DNA from: Altererythrobacter sp. Root672
GTDB lineage: Bacteria; Pseudomonadota; Alphaproteobacteria; Sphingomonadales; Sphingomonadaceae
Direction: 5' to 3'
Length of the DNA stretch: 64,000 nt
NCBI RefSeq assembly: GCF_001427865.1
Contig: NZ_LMHH01000003.1
Coordinates: 62,256 to 126,255, forward strand
In this document: positions 59,908 to 64,000 of the stretch, one piece after another
Numbering within the stretch: position 1 is the stretch's first letter
How the letters are laid out: each line of letters starts with the position of its first letter
Translations under genes and position numbers: made by a program
The notes under the pieces: model-generated
The model's database searches: none
What the model was told of the DNA's origin: nothing
Seen by the model: only the letters and a program-made list of their open reading frames with translations

Positions 59908-60075
59908 TTACTTGATCTTGCCTTCCTTGAACTCGACGTGCTTTTTCGCCACCGGGTCGTACTTACGGAAGGACATCTTCTCGGTCGTGTTGCGCGGATT
60001 CTTCTTCGTCACGTAGAAGAAGCCGGTATCCGCGGTCGAGTTGAGCCGGATCTTGATCGTTGCGGGCTTCGCCAT
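59908..60075 (-). CDS. rpmG: 50S ribosomal protein L33
   Basis: A 55-residue large-subunit protein: [20 protein letters not shown] and the conserved [14 protein letters not shown] near the end. It has no cysteines, so it is the zinc-free form. It stands alone between arfB and lolA, as L33 often does in this group. Confidence 0.95.
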   Translation of the reverse strand: MAKPATIKIRLNSTADTGFFYVTKKNPRNTTEKMSFRKYDPVAKKHVEFKEGKIK

Positions 60076-60201
60076 CGTCTGATTCCCAAAATCGGTGAGG
60101 GCACTTAAGGCCCGAAACAATAGGGGCGACGCGCAAGGCGCCGCCCATCCGGGCGCGCCTTTGCTTCGAGACGGGCGAAAAGTCAAGCTGCGAGGCAGCC
60201 G

Positions 60202-60618
60202 CTACCAGTCAACCTTGCCGCGATTGGACTTCACCGTGCCGCGCGCCTTCTTGGACTTGAGGCGTTGTTCCTTGCCCACGCGGTTGACGCGGGTCTTGGC
60301 CCGCTTCTTGGGCTCGACCTGGGCCTGCTCGATGAGCTCCAACAGGCGCGCGCGGCCGTCCTCGCGGTTGGCCTCCTGTGTGCGGAAACTGCGCGCCGTG
60401 AGGACGATCTCGCCACGGGCGGTCATCCGCGTTCCGGCGAGCGCCTTGAGGCGGTGGAACACGGCTGGCTCGAGCCGCAACGCGAAGACGTCGAGCCGCA
60501 ATTGCACCGCGGTCGCGACTTTGTTGACGTTCTGCCCGCCCGGCCCCGAGGAAGCGATGAAGCTCTCCTCGACCAGTTCCAGCACGCGCGCGGCGAGCGA
60601 TTCGTCGTTACTCGGCAT
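60202..60618 (-). CDS. arfB: alternative ribosome-rescue factor B / aminoacyl-tRNA hydrolase
   Basis: A 138-residue YaeJ/ICT1-type protein that releases stalled ribosomes. The GGQ motif is residues 27-29 (SSGPGGQNVNK), and the basic C-terminal tail (KKRAKTRVNRVGKEQRLKSK) that enters the mRNA channel is present. ATG at 60618 lies within the end of the pseudouridine synthase gene; a TTG at 60630 is also in frame. Confidence 0.92.
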   Translation of the reverse strand: MPSNDESLAARVLELVEESFIASSGPGGQNVNKVATAVQLRLDVFALRLEPAVFHRLKALAGTRMTARGEIVLTARSFRTQEANREDGRARLLELIEQAQVEPKKRAKTRVNRVGKEQRLKSKKARGTVKSNRGKVDW

Positions 60619-61267
60619 CACCGAAGCCAAGCGCCACGAAGTCGGCGGGAAGCGGCGCTACGGCCAGGATCGGCGGCTTACCCTCGCGCGGGATTTCCAG
60701 ACCGGCCGCGTGCAGCATCGTGCGCGGGGCGCCGCGACCGTTGCCGTAGACGGGATCGCCGAGCAACGGCAGGCCAATGCCGCTCGCCGCATGGACGCGA
60801 ATCTGGTGGGTGCGCCCGGTCTCGGGCAGGAACTCGACCAGCGTGTGCCCACCGCTTTCCGCCAGCACGCGCCACCGGGTCAGCGCCGGCTTGCCCTTGC
60901 GCGCCGGGATCATCCGCCAACCCTCGGCCTCGGAGCTGATCTTACTTAGCGCCAGCTCGACTGTCCCCTCGCTCATCGCAGGAACACCCGCGAGCACGCC
61001 GAGGTAACGCTTTATCGGCAGGCGCGCCTCGAACGCGGCTGAGAATCGCTTCAGGGCTTTCGGATTGCGGGCCAGCAGCAAGCAGCCCGAGGTGTCGGTG
61101 TCGAGCCGGTGGACCGGCACCGGCGGGCGCTGGAAGCCCAGCCTGAGGTCGTCGAGATGGTCGCCCAGCGAAGGGCCGCCCTTGCGCGGCGTCTCGATTG
61201 GCAGTCTCGCCGGCTTGTCGATCACCAGTGCCTCGCCGTCTTCGAACAGGATGGGGATGGCGTTCAT
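60608..61267 (-). CDS. RluA-family RNA pseudouridine synthase
   Basis: A 219-residue synthase; the catalytic aspartate is Asp56 in HRLDTDTSG, and LPETGRTHQIRVH is the family motif. It lacks an S4 domain, as RluA itself does. The exact RNA site is unknown. Overlaps the aminotransferase gene upstream (ATGA, 61264-61267) and arfB downstream. Confidence 0.92.
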   Translation of the reverse strand: MNAIPILFEDGEALVIDKPARLPIETPRKGGPSLGDHLDDLRLGFQRPPVPVHRLDTDTSGCLLLARNPKALKRFSAAFEARLPIKRYLGVLAGVPAMSEGTVELALSKISSEAEGWRMIPARKGKPALTRWRVLAESGGHTLVEFLPETGRTHQIRVHAASGIGLPLLGDPVYGNGRGAPRTMLHAAGLEIPREGKPPILAVAPLPADFVALGFGDAE

Positions 61268-62442
61268 GCGAGGGCTCCAGCGATCCGCCGCATGGCTTCA
61301 TCGAGTACCGCATCATCGGCGGCGAAGCTGATGCGGAAGCCGTCGCGCCCGCCAAATGCGCTCGCCGCGACGACGGCTACGCCATGTTCGAGCAAGTGCA
61401 GCGCCAGCTTGTTATCGTCGTGGTCGAAACGGTCCATCAGCGGCTTGGCATCGATGAAGCAGTAGAAGGCGCCATCGGGGACCGGGGTTGAAAGCCCGCG
61501 AATCTCGCGGACCGCGCGCACCACCTTGTCGCGCCGCTTGCGGAATCGTTCGCGCCAGTCGTTCAGGAAATCCTGCGGTCCTTCGAAGGCCTCGGTCGCC
61601 CCGGCCTGGCTGATGGACGAAGGGTTGCCGCTGCTGTTGGACTGCAGCCGCCCCATCGCCTCGATCAACCATTCGGGCCCGGTGGCGACGCCAATGCGGA
61701 AGCCGGTCATCGCGTGGCTCTTGGACACGCCGGAGACGGTGCAGATGCGATCCGCCAGGTCAGGGCATAGCGCGGCGAGCGTGGCGTGCGGTTCGTCGGT
61801 GTAGTTGAGCGGGGCGTAGATATCGTCCGACATCACCAGCACTTGCGGGTGGCGGCGCAGGACATTGGCGATACCGAGCAGCATCTCGCGCGGATAGACC
61901 GCGCCGGTCGGATTGCCGGGGCTGTTGAGCAGCAGCCAGGTGGTGCGCGGGGTGATCAGCGCTTCGAGGTCGCTCGGCTCGAAGCGGAACCCGTGCTGCG
62001 GGTGAGTGATCAGCGGAATGACCTTACCGCCGGCAAAGCGCACGATCTGCGGATAGCTGACCCACCAGGGGCTTGGCACGATCACCTCGTCCCCTTCGCC
62101 CACGGTCACCGCGAGCGCTTCGAAGATCGCCTGCTTGCCGCCGGCGGTGACGATGACCTGCTCCGGTCGGCAGGCGATGCCAAGGTCGCGGCGGAAGTGC
62201 AGCGCGGCCGCTTGCTTGAGCGCCATGGTGCCGGTGACCGGGGTGTACTTGGTCTTGCCCCCGTCGAGCGCGGCCTTCGCGGCCAGGATCACGTTGTCGG
62301 GCGTGCGGAAGTCGGGCTCTCCGACCGACAGCGAGATGATGTCGCGCCCGGCCTCGCGCAGCGCGGTCGCGCGGTCGGTCATGGCGGTGGTGCCGGAAGG
62401 CGCGATCCGGCGCAGGGCGGGGCTCAGGTGTTCGTGGCTCAT
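61264..62442 (-). CDS. PLP-dependent aspartate/aromatic aminotransferase
   Basis: A 392-residue fold type I aminotransferase. The PLP lysine is in SGVSKSHAMTGFRIG; NSPGNPTGAVY binds cofactor; the C-terminal arginine is in DGFRISFA. Sequence style fits the class I aspartate aminotransferases of Alphaproteobacteria. Start at 62442, overlapping the pabB stop (ATGA). Confidence 0.92.
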   Translation of the reverse strand: MSHEHLSPALRRIAPSGTTAMTDRATALREAGRDIISLSVGEPDFRTPDNVILAAKAALDGGKTKYTPVTGTMALKQAAALHFRRDLGIACRPEQVIVTAGGKQAIFEALAVTVGEGDEVIVPSPWWVSYPQIVRFAGGKVIPLITHPQHGFRFEPSDLEALITPRTTWLLLNSPGNPTGAVYPREMLLGIANVLRRHPQVLVMSDDIYAPLNYTDEPHATLAALCPDLADRICTVSGVSKSHAMTGFRIGVATGPEWLIEAMGRLQSNSSGNPSSISQAGATEAFEGPQDFLNDWRERFRKRRDKVVRAVREIRGLSTPVPDGAFYCFIDAKPLMDRFDHDDNKLALHLLEHGVAVVAASAFGGRDGFRISFAADDAVLDEAMRRIAGALA

Positions 62443-64000
62443 GTTTTCATCCGGGCAGGCATCAGGCCGCGCAGGGCATTGCCGATGAGGAAACCGCCAG
62501 CGAGATCTTCGAGCGTCAGCCTGGCCTCTATGGCGCGGCCTTCCTCGATCAGCGCGCGGCGCAGGATTCCGGGGAGCAGGCCTGCGGAAAGCGGCGGGGT
62601 CAGCAGCTTGCCGTTGCGTTCGACGAACAGGTTGGTGAAGCTGCCTTCGGTGACTTCCCCATCGTCGCAGACGAATATGACTTCGTAAGCGCCGTTGTCC
62701 TTGGCGATCGCGAGCGCGGCATCGTGGAAGCCCCGGTCGGTCGTCTTGTGGCGCAACCGCCAGTCGCCGGGCACGACCGGAACGGGCAGGGCAACGCATT
62801 CGACGGTGCCCTCGGGCGCAGGCGGCAATGGCGCGGTTTCCAGCGAGGCTTCACCGCGGCGCGAGACCACCAGTCGTACTTTGGCGGGAGCCTCAAGCTC
62901 GAAGCACAGCGCGTGGATGCGATTGCGTACCTCGTGGCGGTCGAAGGCGAAGCCGAGCTCGGCCGCGCTAGCCTTCATCCGTTCGAGGTGCAGCTCGAGC
63001 AGCGGCATCCCTTCCTGCGGATCGAAGCGCATGGTCTCGATCAGGTCATGGCCGCCAGCGGCCTCGCGGGCGAAGCCGCCCTTGATAAGGCACTCGCGCC
63101 ATTCGGCCATGCCATCGCTGTCCGCCACGATCGCGCCGCCAACCCCGAGCACCGCGTGGTGCCGGTCGTTCTCTCCGGGCGTGAGACGGATCGTACGGAT
63201 GGCGACGTTGAAGGCGGCTTCGTCGGTGCCGATACGCCCCATCGAGCCGCAATAGGGGCCCCGGGCGTCGCGCTCGACCGCGTCGATCAGTTCCATGGCG
63301 CGGACCTTGGGGGCGCCCGTGATCGATCCGCACGGAAAAAGCGCGCGCACCATGTCCATCGCGTCCTGGCCCGGCCGCAACTGGGCTCGCACGGTCGAAA
63401 CCATCGTATGCAAAGTGGGGTAAGTCTCGATGGTGAAGAGGTCTTCGACCTTGACCGTGCCGGCAACCGCCACTCGCGAAAGGTCGTTGCGCAGCAGGTC
63501 GACGATCATCAGATTTTCGGCCTTGTCCTTGGCCGAGCCTGCCAACTCGTCAGCCAGCGCCTTGTCCTCGTCGGGAGTCTGCCCGCGTGGGCGGGTGCCC
63601 TTCATCGGCTTGGCCTTGGCGGCGTCACCCTTGAGCGAGAAGAACAGTTCAGGGCTGAAGCTGAGCAGCCAGTGCGATCCGTCGAAGATCACGCCGCCAT
63701 AGCCGGCATTGGCGGCGGGCCTGATCGCGGCATAGAGCGCCAGCGGATCGCCGCGCGCAGCCCCTGCCAGCGGCATGGTCAGATTGGCCTGGTAGATATC
63801 GCCGGCGCGGATCGCCTCCTGCAAGGTGGCGAAGGCATCGAGGTAGGCGCCGGTCGAGATTTGCGGCTGGAGCGGGCCAATAGAAGCAGGGCCCGAGCCG
63901 GCGCGTTCGGCCAGCCAGTCGGCAACCTGATCCGTGGGAATCAATTTCGGGGCGTCGAACAGGCCGAACCAAACGAGCGGGCCATCGGCCCCGGTCCGCG
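62439..64000 (-). CDS. pabB: aminodeoxychorismate synthase component I fused to lyase (N-terminus beyond window)
   Basis: The frame is open to the right edge and gives 520 residues, beginning inside the N-terminal domain (PLVWFGLFDAPK). The chorismate-binding half carries PMKGTRPRG, FPCGSITGAPKVRAMELI and GPYCGSMG. After it comes a second domain related to 4-amino-4-deoxychorismate lyase (PabC), with ETMRFDPQEGMPLLELHLER and EVTEGSFTNLFVE. So one protein makes 4-aminobenzoate for folate. It may appear to start at a TTG at 63944, but the family region continues upstream. Overlaps the aminotransferase gene. Confidence 0.9.
   Translation of the reverse strand, partial: RTGADGPLVWFGLFDAPKLIPTDQVADWLAERAGSGPASIGPLQPQISTGAYLDAFATLQEAIRAGDIYQANLTMPLAGAARGDPLALYAAIRPAANAGYGGVIFDGSHWLLSFSPELFFSLKGDAAKAKPMKGTRPRGQTPDEDKALADELAGSAKDKAENLMIVDLLRNDLSRVAVAGTVKVEDLFTIETYPTLHTMVSTVRAQLRPGQDAMDMVRALFPCGSITGAPKVRAMELIDAVERDARGPYCGSMGRIGTDEAAFNVAIRTIRLTPGENDRHHAVLGVGGAIVADSDGMAEWRECLIKGGFAREAAGGHDLIETMRFDPQEGMPLLELHLERMKASAAELGFAFDRHEVRNRIHALCFELEAPAKVRLVVSRRGEASLETAPLPPAPEGTVECVALPVPVVPGDWRLRHKTTDRGFHDAALAIAKDNGAYEVIFVCDDGEVTEGSFTNLFVERNGKLLTPPLSAGLLPGILRRALIEEGRAIEARLTLEDLAGGFLIGNALRGLMPARMKT

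Overview
The window is a GC-rich, densely coded chromosomal segment of an alphaproteobacterium, most likely order Sphingomonadales (Erythrobacteraceae or a close relative). Reasons: the DUF3576-leuS-lptE-holA block, a very large NAD-type glutamate dehydrogenase, an exosortase-A-type glycosyltransferase/O-glycosylation-ligase pair, short cysteine-free L33, and Sphingomonad-style intergenic palindromes. The taxon is inferred from gene families, not from an rRNA. About 66 genes are supported. I see no tRNA, rRNA, CRISPR array, prophage or insertion sequence. Both ends cut through genes: NAD-glutamate dehydrogenase at the left and a fused pabB/pabC gene at the right.

Layout. 1-11.5 kb, all minus strand: NAD-GDH, an LLM oxidoreductase, a TPR protein, an alpha/beta hydrolase, then holA-lptE-leuS with 4-bp overlaps and the DUF3576 lipoprotein. 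11.8-14.9 kb, mainly plus: an envelope protein, phbB, a ribbon-helix-helix protein, galU. 15-19.7 kb, minus: an M23 peptidase and glnE-bcp-DUF455 in overlapping order. 19.8-25.5 kb: an M28 peptidase with agmatine deiminase, thrS with a GNAT, and small membrane peptides. 25.6-26.3 kb: about 700 bp without a credible gene, holding a near-consensus promoter, a probable structured RNA and nested palindromic repeats. 26.3-30.9 kb: lptA, lptC, ribonuclease D, uracil-DNA glycosylase, and a TauD-like dioxygenase divergent from a MarR regulator. 30.9-37 kb: gltD and gltB. 37-43.5 kb: an acidic membrane protein, an exosortase-associated glycosyltransferase, an O-glycosylation ligase, DUF4126 and PHB depolymerase. 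43.6-49.3 kb, plus: an ABC exporter, M13 peptidase, uppP and small envelope proteins. 49.3-52.8 kb: phenylalanine hydroxylase, two small lipoproteins and recQ. 53-56.5 kb, plus: an SPFH/Arc-like/membrane operon behind an AT-rich palindromic promoter, a second LLM oxidoreductase and a beta-helix protein. 56.5-64 kb, minus: GNAT, ribA and xthA, then lolA, rpmG, arfB, an RluA-type synthase, an aminotransferase and pabB/pabC.

Themes. Nitrogen and glutamate metabolism is well represented (NAD-GDH, GltBD, GlnE, agmatine deiminase, phenylalanine hydroxylase, aminotransferase). Envelope biogenesis is the second theme (LptA, LptC, LptE, LolA, UppP, GalU, an O-glycosylation ligase, several lipoproteins, secreted metallopeptidases). 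PHB metabolism appears at both ends, as reductase and depolymerase, without the synthase.

The most interesting unexplained item is the transcribed-looking, highly foldable region at about 25.61-25.93 kb. Next come a probable CTG start in ribA, a GFA-family gene whose first zinc-binding motif lies upstream of every standard start codon, a palindromic candidate operator between the MarR and TauD-like genes, and a candidate small RNA between lolA and xthA.
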